From Terriglobia bacterium (lineage in GTDB: Bacteria > Acidobacteriota > Terriglobia > Bryobacterales > Bryobacteraceae): DNA of 64,000 nt. Below the pieces are notes generated by a model. The model was not told the DNA's origin and ran no database searches. It was given only the letters and a program-made list of their open reading frames with translations. The stretch spans positions 97,091 through 161,090 of the forward strand of contig JAJPHN010000011.1 of the NCBI GenBank assembly GCA_021325235.1. Direction: 5' to 3'. A program made the translations under genes and the position numbers. Positions 38,983 to 46,883 of the stretch are shown piece by piece. Positions within the stretch are counted from its first letter, which is position 1. Each line of letters starts with the position of its first letter.

Positions 38983-40517
38983 ATTTCGAATCGAGTGATC
39001 GCATCGCGGTGATTGGCTCCGGACTGGGCGGATTGGGCGCAGCGTGCGTGCTTGCCTCGCGTGGATATCGCGTGACGGTATTCGAAAAAAACAACTGGAT
39101 TGGAGGAAAAGCGGCGGTTCTCGCGCAGAATGGTTTTCGCTTCGATATGGGGCCGACCATTTTGATTTATCCTTCGGTGCTCAGAAAATTTTTCGGCGAG
39201 GCGGGGCGAGAGATCTCGCGCTATCTCGATCTGGTGCCGCTCGAACCGCAGTGGCGATCGTTCTTTGAGGATGGAAGCCGGCTCGATCTGTACGGCGATT
39301 CCGAACGGATGCGTACGGAACTGAGCGGGTTTGCGCCGGCATCAGTGGCATCGTTTGAACGGTTTCACGCGACTTCGGAAGAGCTGCACGGGATATCGAA
39401 CCGCTTCTTCTTCTGGCGATCCGTCGGGAGCATGCGCGACACGTTCGAATCCGGCTCGGTGATGAATCTGAGTCTGCTGCGTGATGTGAGCCGCATGAAG
39501 CTGGGCCAGACGGTGCAGGGAGCGATCCGGCGGGAGGTAAAAGACGAACGGGTGGCGCAGATGCTCGAGCACATGGTGCAGTACGTGGGCTCATCGCCGG
39601 AGAAGACGCCAGCCATACTCTGCGCGATTGAGCACATGCAGCGCAGCGAAGGCGTCTGGTACCCAATAGGCGGTACGCGCGCGATTCCCGAAGCGCTGGC
39701 TCGGCTGGCACAAGAGCTCGGAGTGGAGTTCCGCACGAATGCAGCTATACGGCGCATAAAAATTGAGAATGGCCAGGTCACAGGCGTCGTGACACCCGAG
39801 GGGTATGTGCATCGCTGCGGTGCGGTGGTGGCGAACTCCGACGCGGTCCTTACCTATCGGGAGATGATGGACGGTGCTGCCGCGCAACGGTTTGAAAGCC
39901 GCCGGGCATATGAGCCCGCCTGCTCGGGGGTGGTTCTCTACTTAGGACTGCGGCGGCGCTACGAGCATCTGGCCCATCACAACTTCGTGTTTTCGCGAGA
40001 CTCGCACGAGGAGTTTCACGCGATCTACGACGAGGGCAGGCTCGCGCCCGATCCGACGTGCTACGTGTGTGCTCCGGCGCAGACGGAAGCAGCGGTTGCC
40101 CCGCGCAATGGAGAAGCGCTGTATGTGCTGGTGCATACGCCGTATCTGCGGCCGAATCATAACTGGAAGGAATGGTATCCGAAGTACCGTCGCGTCATTT
40201 TTGAGAAGCTGGCGCGAACGGCAGGGTTGAACGACCTCGAATCGCAAATTCAGTTCGAGAACTACCTGACGCCCGAGGACATTGAGACGCGCTACGGAGT
40301 CTGGAACGGCGCGATCTATGGCATTGCGAGTCATGGGCGATTGCAGGGAGGCTTCAAACCGGCGAATCACGATCCCGGGCTGAAAGGCTTTTACCTGGCG
40401 GGCGGCGCGGCGCACCCAGGGCCGGGAATGCCGATGGTGATGATGTCAGGATGGATCGCGGCGGATAGGCTCGATCGCGATCAGGTAGTGGAGCGCAGCC
40501 GGGCAGCAGTTGTATGA
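38979..40517 (+). CDS. CrtI/CrtP-type carotenoid oxidase or desaturase
   Basis: A 512-residue paralogue of the first desaturase. The N-terminal FAD motif is IAVIGSGLGGLGAACVLASRG with GGKAAVLAQNGFRFDMGPT; the C-terminal signature is FYLAGGAAHPGPGMPMVMMS. CrtP (CrtNb) oxidases, which turn a terminal methyl group of the polyene into an aldehyde, belong to this fold; the aldehyde dehydrogenase encoded just before would then use the product. Desaturase and oxidase cannot be separated reliably by eye. Overlaps on both sides show strong translational coupling. Confidence 0.85.
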   Translation: MNFESSDRIAVIGSGLGGLGAACVLASRGYRVTVFEKNNWIGGKAAVLAQNGFRFDMGPTILIYPSVLRKFFGEAGREISRYLDLVPLEPQWRSFFEDGSRLDLYGDSERMRTELSGFAPASVASFERFHATSEELHGISNRFFFWRSVGSMRDTFESGSVMNLSLLRDVSRMKLGQTVQGAIRREVKDERVAQMLEHMVQYVGSSPEKTPAILCAIEHMQRSEGVWYPIGGTRAIPEALARLAQELGVEFRTNAAIRRIKIENGQVTGVVTPEGYVHRCGAVVANSDAVLTYREMMDGAAAQRFESRRAYEPACSGVVLYLGLRRRYEHLAHHNFVFSRDSHEEFHAIYDEGRLAPDPTCYVCAPAQTEAAVAPRNGEALYVLVHTPYLRPNHNWKEWYPKYRRVIFEKLARTAGLNDLESQIQFENYLTPEDIETRYGVWNGAIYGIASHGRLQGGFKPANHDPGLKGFYLAGGAAHPGPGMPMVMMSGWIAADRLDRDQVVERSRAAVV

Positions 40518-41308
40518 ACGATGCAGCTACTCGACGAAATCCTTCGCTTCCGCCAGTTGCAAAGCGCCTGCTCGAGTGGTTCCATCGTTACGCGCGCTGG
40601 TATCTCGCGCGGAATTTTCATGGTCTGCACCTTCTGCGTCTAAGCGATGTAACGGCGGTAGAGAATCTGCCGCTGCTGGTTTGCCTGAATCATCCTTCGT
40701 GGTGGGATCCGCTCGTCGGTTTACATCTGAGCCAGCGTGTGTTTCCCCAGCGCGCTCACTTTGCTCCAATCGATGCCGCCGGTCTGGCGAAGTACAAGTT
40801 TTTGGAGCGGCTTGGGTTTTTCGGTGTCGAGAGGGGAACGCGGCGTGGTGCTGCGCGTTTTCTGGAGATCGGCGAAGCGGTACTGAAGAGAGCCGATGCT
40901 GCGCTCTGGGTCACGCCCCAGGGCGAGTTTACCGATGTACGTGTGCCGGTGAAGCTGAAACCGGGTATCGGACATCTGGCGAACCGACTCGACCGGTTCG
41001 CGCTGCTGCCGGTTGCGCTCGAGTACGGCTTCTGGAACGAGCGGTATCCGGAGGCGTTTGTGTGTATCGGACGACCGCTGATCGAGGATGGGCGAACTCG
41101 CAATGCCGCGCAATGGACGGATGTGTTCGAGAGCAGCCTTCAGGAAACGCTGACGGCGCTGTCGTCGCGCGTGGTGCAGCGGAAAACAGAGCTGTTCGAG
41201 CAGCTGCTGGAGGGGAAGGCAGGTGTGGGCGGAATCTACGATCTCTGGCGAGCGTCGAAGGCCCGGCTGCAAGGTAAGCGGTGGCAGCCTGAGCATAGCG
41301 GGGATTGA
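40514..41308 (+). CDS. PlsC-type acyltransferase
   Basis: A 264-residue membrane-peripheral acyltransferase of the 1-acylglycerol-3-phosphate acyltransferase fold. The catalytic HX4D motif is NHPSWWDPL, followed by FGVERGTRRG and PQGEFTD (acceptor site block). In this operon it most likely esterifies a fatty acid to the sugar of a carotenoid glycoside, as CrtO does in staphyloxanthin, though CrtO belongs to a different fold. Phospholipid synthesis is the alternative, but the context argues against it. The stop shares bases with the next ATG (TGATG). Confidence 0.83.
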   Translation: MNDAATRRNPSLPPVAKRLLEWFHRYARWYLARNFHGLHLLRLSDVTAVENLPLLVCLNHPSWWDPLVGLHLSQRVFPQRAHFAPIDAAGLAKYKFLERLGFFGVERGTRRGAARFLEIGEAVLKRADAALWVTPQGEFTDVRVPVKLKPGIGHLANRLDRFALLPVALEYGFWNERYPEAFVCIGRPLIEDGRTRNAAQWTDVFESSLQETLTALSSRVVQRKTELFEQLLEGKAGVGGIYDLWRASKARLQGKRWQPEHSGD

Positions 41309-42447
41309 TGCTGATCACACTCACAGCAAGCGCGTTGGTGTTGGCGCTGATTCCGGCAGTTCTGTTTCTGCGGAACCTGCGGCTCTATCGAACTCCCGAA
41401 CCATCGGCTGAGCGCACGGCTGTTTCGCTGCTGATTCCGGCGCGTAACGAGGAGCGTTCGATTGGCGAATGCTTGCGCGCGGCGTTGCGCAGCGAGAATG
41501 TCAACCTCGAGGTGCTGGTGTTGGATGACCACTCGACGGATCGCACCAGCGAAATCGTGGAGCAGATCGCCAGGGAAGATGCGCGCGTAAAGCTGATCCC
41601 GGGACCGGCGCTGCCGGCGGGCTGGTGCGGTAAGCAATTCGCCTGTTCGGTGCTTGCAAAAGAGGCGACGACACCGTTGCTGTGCTTCCTGGATGCGGAC
41701 GTGCAGCTCGAAACCGAAGGGCTTTCGCGCCTTGTGGAAGGGATGCGAGCGAGCCGAGCGGCGCTGATGAGCGGATTCCCGCGACAGATTACGATTTCGC
41801 CACTCGAACAATTGCTGTTACCTCTGGTGCACTTTATTCTGCTCGGTTTCTTGCCGCTGAACCGCATGCGCCAATCGCTTGAACCCGCACTGGGAGCGGG
41901 TTGCGGGCAACTCTTTCTCGCGCAGCGGGAGGCTTACGACGCAGTTGGCGGGCATGGCGCGATTCGCAGCTCACGTCATGACGGGCTGACTCTGCCCAGG
42001 GCATTTCGGCGCGGCGGCTTTGCTACGGATCTGTGCGACGCGACGCATATCGCCCGTTGCCGGATGTATCGCAGCAATCGCGAGTGCTTTTCCGGCCTGT
42101 TGAAGAACGCAACCGAAGGAATGGCGCATCCGAAGCGAATTGTGCCGTTCACGGTGTTGCTGTTGGGCGGCCAGGTGCTGCCGGCGATCCTTGTTTTGTA
42201 TTTAGCGGTAACCAGCCGATCTGTTCTATGCCTGGCAATCGCAGCGGCGGTGTTGGTTCTCGCCTACCTGCCGCGACTGGTTGCGGTATTTCGTTTTGAG
42301 CAGCCCGCGCCTGCTGCACTCTTTCATCCAGTATCGATTCTGCTGCTGCTCGCGATTCAATGGCTGGCTCTGGCGCGCTCCGCACTCGGCGTCTCCGAGA
42401 CGTGGAAAGGGCGCAGCTATTCGACGGCTGCGAGAGTGCAGAGGTGA
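41308..42447 (+). CDS. Family 2 glycosyltransferase, membrane-bound (CrtQ-like)
   Basis: A 379-residue enzyme with one N-terminal helix (about residues 2-20), a GT2 domain (VSLLIPARNEERSIGECL, DDHSTDRTSE and the DXD-like CFLDADVQLE), and C-terminal helices near 275-330 and 340-360. GT2 proteins with this layout include CrtQ, which adds glucose to the C30 carotenoid acid. A TTG three bases earlier would also be in frame; I prefer ATG at 41308 overlapping the preceding stop. The carotenoid acceptor is inferred from context. Confidence 0.85.
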   Translation: MLITLTASALVLALIPAVLFLRNLRLYRTPEPSAERTAVSLLIPARNEERSIGECLRAALRSENVNLEVLVLDDHSTDRTSEIVEQIAREDARVKLIPGPALPAGWCGKQFACSVLAKEATTPLLCFLDADVQLETEGLSRLVEGMRASRAALMSGFPRQITISPLEQLLLPLVHFILLGFLPLNRMRQSLEPALGAGCGQLFLAQREAYDAVGGHGAIRSSRHDGLTLPRAFRRGGFATDLCDATHIARCRMYRSNRECFSGLLKNATEGMAHPKRIVPFTVLLLGGQVLPAILVLYLAVTSRSVLCLAIAAAVLVLAYLPRLVAVFRFEQPAPAALFHPVSILLLLAIQWLALARSALGVSETWKGRSYSTAARVQR

Positions 42448-43058
42448 ATTGTGCGCTCGTCATTGCCGTAGCACTGTTCTCGTTCGCAAACGCGGCAAAC
42501 GCAAAATTGCCGCGCGAGTGGCAGCGCGCCCGCACACTGTATTTCGAGGGCATTGGGGGCAACCATGCAGCCAGGGAAGACGCCGATCGCTTGTTCACCG
42601 AGATGTATCGCGAAGACCCAAACGCACCGATGATTCAGGTGTATTACGGAAGCCTGCGCTTACTCGAAGCCAGCAGCACTTGGGCCCTGTGGAAGAAGAA
42701 CAGCCTGTGCATGGAGGGTATCAGGCTCATGGATCAGGCCGTTTCGTCGCAGCCCGAGAGCCTCGAAATACGGTTTGTGCGCGCAGCCACCACGTATCAT
42801 CTACCGAGTTTCTTCCATCGGAAAGAGCAGGCGCGGGAAGACTTCGCGTATCTTGCGCGCGTGGCGGTTTCTGCTGCCCATGACGGACGGCTCGAGCCGC
42901 GGTTGGCAGCAGCAAGCCTGTACTTCAACGGCGAACTGCTGAACGAAGCCGGATGCGAAGAGGGTGCGATCGCGAGCTGGAAGAGCGCGATCAGCATAGC
43001 GCCTGAGAGTCCGGCTGCGCAGGGGGCACGCGAAAAGCTGGCCGAGGTGAAGCGGTGA
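42444..43058 (+). CDS. Exported helical-repeat protein of the carotenoid operon
   Basis: A 204-residue protein starting at the GTG that overlaps the glycosyltransferase stop. This start gives a short signal peptide (VNCALVIAVALFSFANAANA). The rest is helical with TPR-like spacing (residues of about 55-190: MIQVYYGSLRLLEASSTWALWK, AGCEEGAIASWKSAISIAPES). It probably acts as a periplasmic scaffold. No known carotenoid-pathway enzyme has this form; membership of the operon is shown by the overlaps on both ends. Confidence 0.7.
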   Translation: MNCALVIAVALFSFANAANAKLPREWQRARTLYFEGIGGNHAAREDADRLFTEMYREDPNAPMIQVYYGSLRLLEASSTWALWKKNSLCMEGIRLMDQAVSSQPESLEIRFVRAATTYHLPSFFHRKEQAREDFAYLARVAVSAAHDGRLEPRLAAASLYFNGELLNEAGCEEGAIASWKSAISIAPESPAAQGAREKLAEVKR

Positions 43059-43525
43059 TGCGAGCTCGGTGGGCGAGCGCTCTGCTGCGTGGCGCGGTTG
43101 CGGGATTTGCAGGCGCGGCGGCGATGCACGCCTTTCGGCTCGTATGGGAATCGGCCAACCGGCATCAGCGAGAGCACGGCATTTTCGGATTTGACAAGGA
43201 AGCAGACGTGCGGGGTGCCGAATGGCTCGTGCGGGGATTGGCGGGTCACGCGTTGAGTCACAGGAGTGCCCAAGGCCTTGGACTGGCCTTGCACTATCTG
43301 TATGGAATCGCGATCGGCGCAGCGTACGCGGCCGCGGAAACTCGTCTGGAGTGGCTCTCGAACATCCGTACTGCTCCGGCTTCGGCCGTGCTCTGGCTAC
43401 TCGCAGACGAAATCCCAGTCACGATCACGGACATTTCGGATCCGTTGGATCGAAGCGTGCGGTCGCACGCAGGTGCGCTTGCTGCCCATCTGGTGTATGT
43501 GGCGACAGTGCGAGGGATTCTGTGA
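43058..43525 (+). CDS. DUF1440-like membrane protein, last of the overlapping operon
   Basis: A 155-residue inner-membrane protein with about four hydrophobic segments: 8-24 (LRGAVAGFAGAAAMHAF), 72-92 (GLALHYLYGIAIGAAYAAA), 104-116 and 136-152. The GxxAGxxG first helix and overall plan resemble DUF1440 proteins, whose function is unknown. The ATG shares a base with the previous stop (TGATG). It could help move or hold the finished pigment in the membrane; this is speculation from context. Confidence 0.68.
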   Translation: MRARWASALLRGAVAGFAGAAAMHAFRLVWESANRHQREHGIFGFDKEADVRGAEWLVRGLAGHALSHRSAQGLGLALHYLYGIAIGAAYAAAETRLEWLSNIRTAPASAVLWLLADEIPVTITDISDPLDRSVRSHAGALAAHLVYVATVRGIL

Positions 43526-43554
43526 TTGTGAGATCGGAAGTATGAAGGAGGACT

Positions 43555-43860
43555 GTGCCAGAAGATAAGAACCGATGCTGGCCTGGCTATGAGCCCGTGA
43601 AAGGCAAGAAGCCGCACAGCCAGGGAAGCTGCAAGCCGAAAGCCGATACCAAACTGACCGAATCCGAGAAGACATTCCGCGCCAAGAGGCGGAAGCAATT
43701 GGACAAGTGGCAGGAGGAGCACCCGCGCACGCGCAAGTCTGCGGCGCAGCATCTGAGCGCCCCGGGCAAGGCGAAGAAGAAAGTTACGACAAAGAGAAGC
43801 GCGTCGAAAGCAGCGAAAATGCAGTCGCCGACAAAACAGACCTCCAGGGCGAGGAAGTAA
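43555..43860 (+). CDS. Small lysine-rich basic protein
   Basis: A 101-residue protein starting at GTG, with a strong AAGGAGGA ribosome-binding site at 43543-43550. The first 27 residues (RCWPGYEPVKGKKPHSQGSC) carry two Cys and look conserved in a small uncharacterised family. The remainder is rich in Lys, Arg, Ala and Ser, as in histone-like tails, and probably binds nucleic acid. It lies 29 bases after the carotenoid operon and may be cotranscribed. Confidence 0.6.
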   Translation: MPEDKNRCWPGYEPVKGKKPHSQGSCKPKADTKLTESEKTFRAKRRKQLDKWQEEHPRTRKSAAQHLSAPGKAKKKVTTKRSASKAAKMQSPTKQTSRARK

Positions 43861-44287
43861 GAGGAGTAAGCAAGATGAACCAATTTCCGCTTTCGTCTAT
43901 AGAACCACAGTGAGCCAGACCGAACTTCTGACCACCATCGAGCGCTTACAGGAATACTCAACGCACTCGGGCTGAAGGGCATCGAAGCTCGGCTGCGCGT
44001 GCGCGTCTATCTGGCTCCCACCGATCACTGATGAGCTGGGCTACATGCCTCTGGATGAACTCGGCGCCGCGATCTTCTTACGGCGATCAAATCATTGCGA
44101 CCACCGGCGAAACCCTCGAGATTCCGGCGCTCGCTTTGAACACTCGAGGCAAACGGTGCCGTTCGGGATGAGCTTCTTTGAGGCATCAGCCAGATCTGTC
44201 GTCCGATGCTGTTCGAGCAAGCAAGACAGTTTCCCAACCGTCCCGCGTCTGTTCCGGTCACACCCGCCTTACCCCAGCAAAGAACTA
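43861..44287. other. Gap holding decayed coding sequence
   Basis: Between the basic protein and the blaI promoter there is no intact gene. The middle part contains pieces of an IS21-type helper gene (listed separately). The last 100 bases include an open stretch with no family resemblance. Confidence 0.5.
43912..44120 (+). pseudogene. Remnant of an IS21-family IstB ATPase gene
   Basis: Three pieces in changing frames recall IstB. They are an N-terminal-like ELLTTIERLQE...LNALGLKGIEARL (43921-43993), the Walker B region DELGYMPLDELGAAIFL (44030-44080), and GDQIIAT (about 44083-44103), corresponding to the family's FGD-VIAT segment. Walker A and the intervening 100 residues are gone. Terminal inverted repeats and the transposase gene istA are not visible. 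This is a heavily deleted trace of a past insertion. Confidence 0.4.
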
Positions 44288-44338
44288 TTGACAACTGCTT
44301 ACAATTTGAACTACATTTTGTAGTGCTACATTATGTAG
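44288..44338 (+). promoter_or_regulatory. blaI promoter with two palindromic operators
   Basis: TTGACA (44288-44293) is followed after 18 bases by TACATT (44312-44317). Two perfect palindromes, CTACATTTTGTAG (44311-44323) and CTACATTATGTAG (44326-44338), cover the -10 and the start region. They share the TACA...TGTA core known for BlaI/MecI operators and are spaced 15 bases apart. Binding of the encoded repressor would block its own promoter and that of the peptidase gene. Confidence 0.75.
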
Positions 44339-44347
44339 CGTTACAGG

Positions 44348-44761
44348 ATGGCACTGAAGAATCCTCTTTCCGGGCTTGAGCAGAAAGTGATGGATGTGCT
44401 CTGGGCGCGCGGCAACGGAACCGCGGCGGAAGTGCAGACTGGTCTGCAACCCGAGCGGCAGCTGCGCGATTCCACCGTGCGCACGGTACTCGCTCGTTTG
44501 GAAGAGAAAGGCTACGTCACACACGAACTGGACGGCCGAACATTCGTCTATAAGCCGCTCGAAAAGCCACAGAATCTGGCCGTGCGGGCAGTGCGGCAAA
44601 TCATCGATCGCTTCTGCCAGGGATCGGTGGAATCGCTGCTGCTTGGAATGGTGGATGACGAAGTACTGGACGCGGAGGAGCTGCGGCGGATCGCCGATCG
44701 TCTGGCGCGTGAACACAAGGCGGGAGAGCAGGAGCAGTCACAAAGGAGTGAAGAAAAATGA
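44348..44761 (+). CDS. BlaI/MecI/CopY-family repressor
   Basis: A 137-residue winged-helix repressor. The family core is LSGLEQKVMDVLWARGNGTAAEV, then LRDSTVRTVLARLEEKGYV and the wing ELDGRTFVYKPL; the C-terminal helices mediate dimer formation and carry the region normally cleaved by the partner peptidase. The gene overlaps the M56 peptidase (ATGA) as in bla/mec systems. The target genes need not be beta-lactamases; none is present in the window. Confidence 0.92.
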   Translation: MALKNPLSGLEQKVMDVLWARGNGTAAEVQTGLQPERQLRDSTVRTVLARLEEKGYVTHELDGRTFVYKPLEKPQNLAVRAVRQIIDRFCQGSVESLLLGMVDDEVLDAEELRRIADRLAREHKAGEQEQSQRSEEK

Positions 44762-46824
44762 TGGCGGCAGAATTCAATTTCCTGGGCTGGTCGCTTGCGG
44801 TCGGCGCGTTCGAGTTTGTGTGGCGATCGGCGCTGATTGTGTTCGTCTGTCTGCTGTTGGATCGTGTGCTTCGGAAGCACTCGGCCGAGATGCGCGACGT
44901 GCTCTGGCGCGCGATGTTGTTCGCGCTGGTGGCTTTCCCGCTGCTGAGCCCGATCGTCCCGCCCCTGCTCCATGCACGAGCTCCCGAAGCAATCTCCATC
45001 GATTCGCCCGTGCCGGTCGGCGTCACGTCGCGGCGCGGCAACACCGTGACGATTCGCGCTGCGCAGGTCAGGAATCAGCAGCCGGTGCTTTGGGGCGCTC
45101 TGCCGTTTGCTGTTTACGCGATTTTTGCAACAGCGCTCCTTGGCCGCTTTACTTATGCGATGCGCCGTCTTCGCCTCGTTGCTGAACGCAGCGAACTTTG
45201 TACGGACGAACGGCTGCGAGAAATCGTTCACCAGACGTGGCTTGAAAGCGGAGCGCAGCTCAGGCCGTCCGTACGCCTGACAAACGAAACGCGAGTACCC
45301 GTGGCTCTCGAGTGTGACACGGAGATCTCGATCCTGCTACCCGAAAGTGCTATCTCCTGGCCGGAGGCGAAGCTGGGGCTGGTGCTGGCGCACGAGATGT
45401 GTCACGTCAGGCGTAACGATCCGGCTCTGGCGCAGTTCGCCTCGCTTGCCTGCTGTCTGCTCTGGTTTCACCCGCTCGTCTGGTTCGTGAAACGCCGTCT
45501 GGCTTCGCTGGCCGAGGAGTGTTGCGACGAATTCGTACTGGAGCGCACGCGTGCGGCAAACAGTTATGCGGGAGTTCTGCTGGAGTTTGCGGAGGAGATT
45601 GCGGAACACGGAACGCGGCTGCTCGAACCCGCGAGTGCCCTGCTGCATGGCACGCGGCTGGAGCAGCGGATCAATCGCATCTTCAGCGCTGCGAAACGGA
45701 GCAAGCAAGCCGGTCTGCTGGTGCGGGCCGCGGTGATCACCTTGTTCGTTCCGGGGGTGTATCTCGCCGCAGCAGCGCGTCCCGGAGCGCCGCAATCGCC
45801 TGCGCGGCTGGCAGTGCTGGATGACGACTCGACAACAGCTGACCTCGAAGCGCGATTGGCAGCGAAGCCCGATGACGTCGACTTACATCGCCAGCTTCTC
45901 ATTCGTTACTGGAACGATCGGCAGGGATCGAAGTACGTGCCGCAGCTGCTCTGGGTGATCGAACATGATCCGGAAGATGCTTGGCTGGGCGCGATGGGTC
46001 TGCGGCCGGAAGGCAGCGCATTCAATACGCCCGATGATTATGTGCGGATCGAGCAGGCCTGGGAAGCAGCGCTGGCCGGGCATCCCGATTCCCCAAAGGT
46101 TCTGATGAATGCAGCGGCGTTCTTCGAGCCAGGAGATCCGGCACGCGCTTTAGAACTGCTTCGGCAGGCAAAGCAACTGGCGCCCGAAGACACGCACAAC
46201 AGGTATCAGTATGCGATGGCTTCGATTTACGTGGAGGCGTTTGTGAGCGCCATCCCGCATAGTCTGACGAAGTCGCACATGACGCCGGATCTGGCGGCAC
46301 AGCTGCGCAATGAGCTGGACAGTTCTACGGATACGAGCCTGCTGAGCACAGTGGGAACGCATCTCGTTCAGATCGGAACGCACAGTTATCCGGAATTAAA
46401 GGCGAAAGGCTTTGATCTTCTGCAGCGCGCAATCGACCTTGATCCAGCGAATCCGGCGTTGAAAGAAGCTCTCGAATCGGCAAAAGCCGAACCTGTACGG
46501 CAGGCAAACTACGCGAATGCCATGCATCCGGCGGGCGCGATACGGATCGGAGCCGCCGTGGCCGCTGCGAATCTCGAGAACAAAGTCGATCCGGTCTATC
46601 CGCCGCTGGCGCTCAGTGCGCAGATAAGGGGAACAGTGGAATTTTCAATCGTGATAGGGGCGGATGGTCGCGTGCAGGATATCCGGCTTGTACGAGGACA
46701 CCCGTTGCTGGTAAACGCCGCCAAAGAGGCGGTCGCGCAATACAGGTACAGGCCGACGTTACTGAACGGCAAAGCAGTCCCGGTGGCGACGGACGTAAAC
46801 GTTCTATTCGAATTGCCCAAGTAG
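44758..46824 (+). CDS. BlaR1-like M56 metallopeptidase with TPR-like region and TonB C-terminal domain
   Basis: A 688-residue membrane protein. Helices near 8-30, 40-60 and 100-125 precede the M56 peptidase domain with zinc motif HEMCH (His212, Glu213, His216) and the downstream SLAEECCDEFVLERT containing the third ligand. A helix follows near 320-340. Residues of about 365-575 are helical-repeat-like (PDSPKVLMNAAAFFEPGD), and the last 90 residues form a TonB C-terminal domain (VDPVYPPLALSAQIRGTVEF). There is no penicillin-binding sensor domain as in true BlaR1. It likely senses an envelope signal and cleaves the BlaI-type repressor; that chain of events is inferred from the family. Confidence 0.9.
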   Translation: MMAAEFNFLGWSLAVGAFEFVWRSALIVFVCLLLDRVLRKHSAEMRDVLWRAMLFALVAFPLLSPIVPPLLHARAPEAISIDSPVPVGVTSRRGNTVTIRAAQVRNQQPVLWGALPFAVYAIFATALLGRFTYAMRRLRLVAERSELCTDERLREIVHQTWLESGAQLRPSVRLTNETRVPVALECDTEISILLPESAISWPEAKLGLVLAHEMCHVRRNDPALAQFASLACCLLWFHPLVWFVKRRLASLAEECCDEFVLERTRAANSYAGVLLEFAEEIAEHGTRLLEPASALLHGTRLEQRINRIFSAAKRSKQAGLLVRAAVITLFVPGVYLAAAARPGAPQSPARLAVLDDDSTTADLEARLAAKPDDVDLHRQLLIRYWNDRQGSKYVPQLLWVIEHDPEDAWLGAMGLRPEGSAFNTPDDYVRIEQAWEAALAGHPDSPKVLMNAAAFFEPGDPARALELLRQAKQLAPEDTHNRYQYAMASIYVEAFVSAIPHSLTKSHMTPDLAAQLRNELDSSTDTSLLSTVGTHLVQIGTHSYPELKAKGFDLLQRAIDLDPANPALKEALESAKAEPVRQANYANAMHPAGAIRIGAAVAAANLENKVDPVYPPLALSAQIRGTVEFSIVIGADGRVQDIRLVRGHPLLVNAAKEAVAQYRYRPTLLNGKAVPVATDVNVLFELPK

Positions 46825-46883
46825 CGCCCCTTGGTAACCCGCGACGAGTAAGTAAGCCATTCGAGGCGGTAAACTGAGAGTGA

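Noticed and set aside
36164..40517. C40 carotenoid (lycopene-type) pathway
   Set aside because: No phytoene synthase or lycopene cyclase is present, and the aldehyde dehydrogenase, acyl- and glycosyltransferase set fits the C30 staphyloxanthin type better, though this is not proven.
44348..46824. Beta-lactam resistance operon
   Set aside because: The regulator and peptidase resemble BlaI and BlaR1, but there is no penicillin-binding sensor domain and no beta-lactamase gene.
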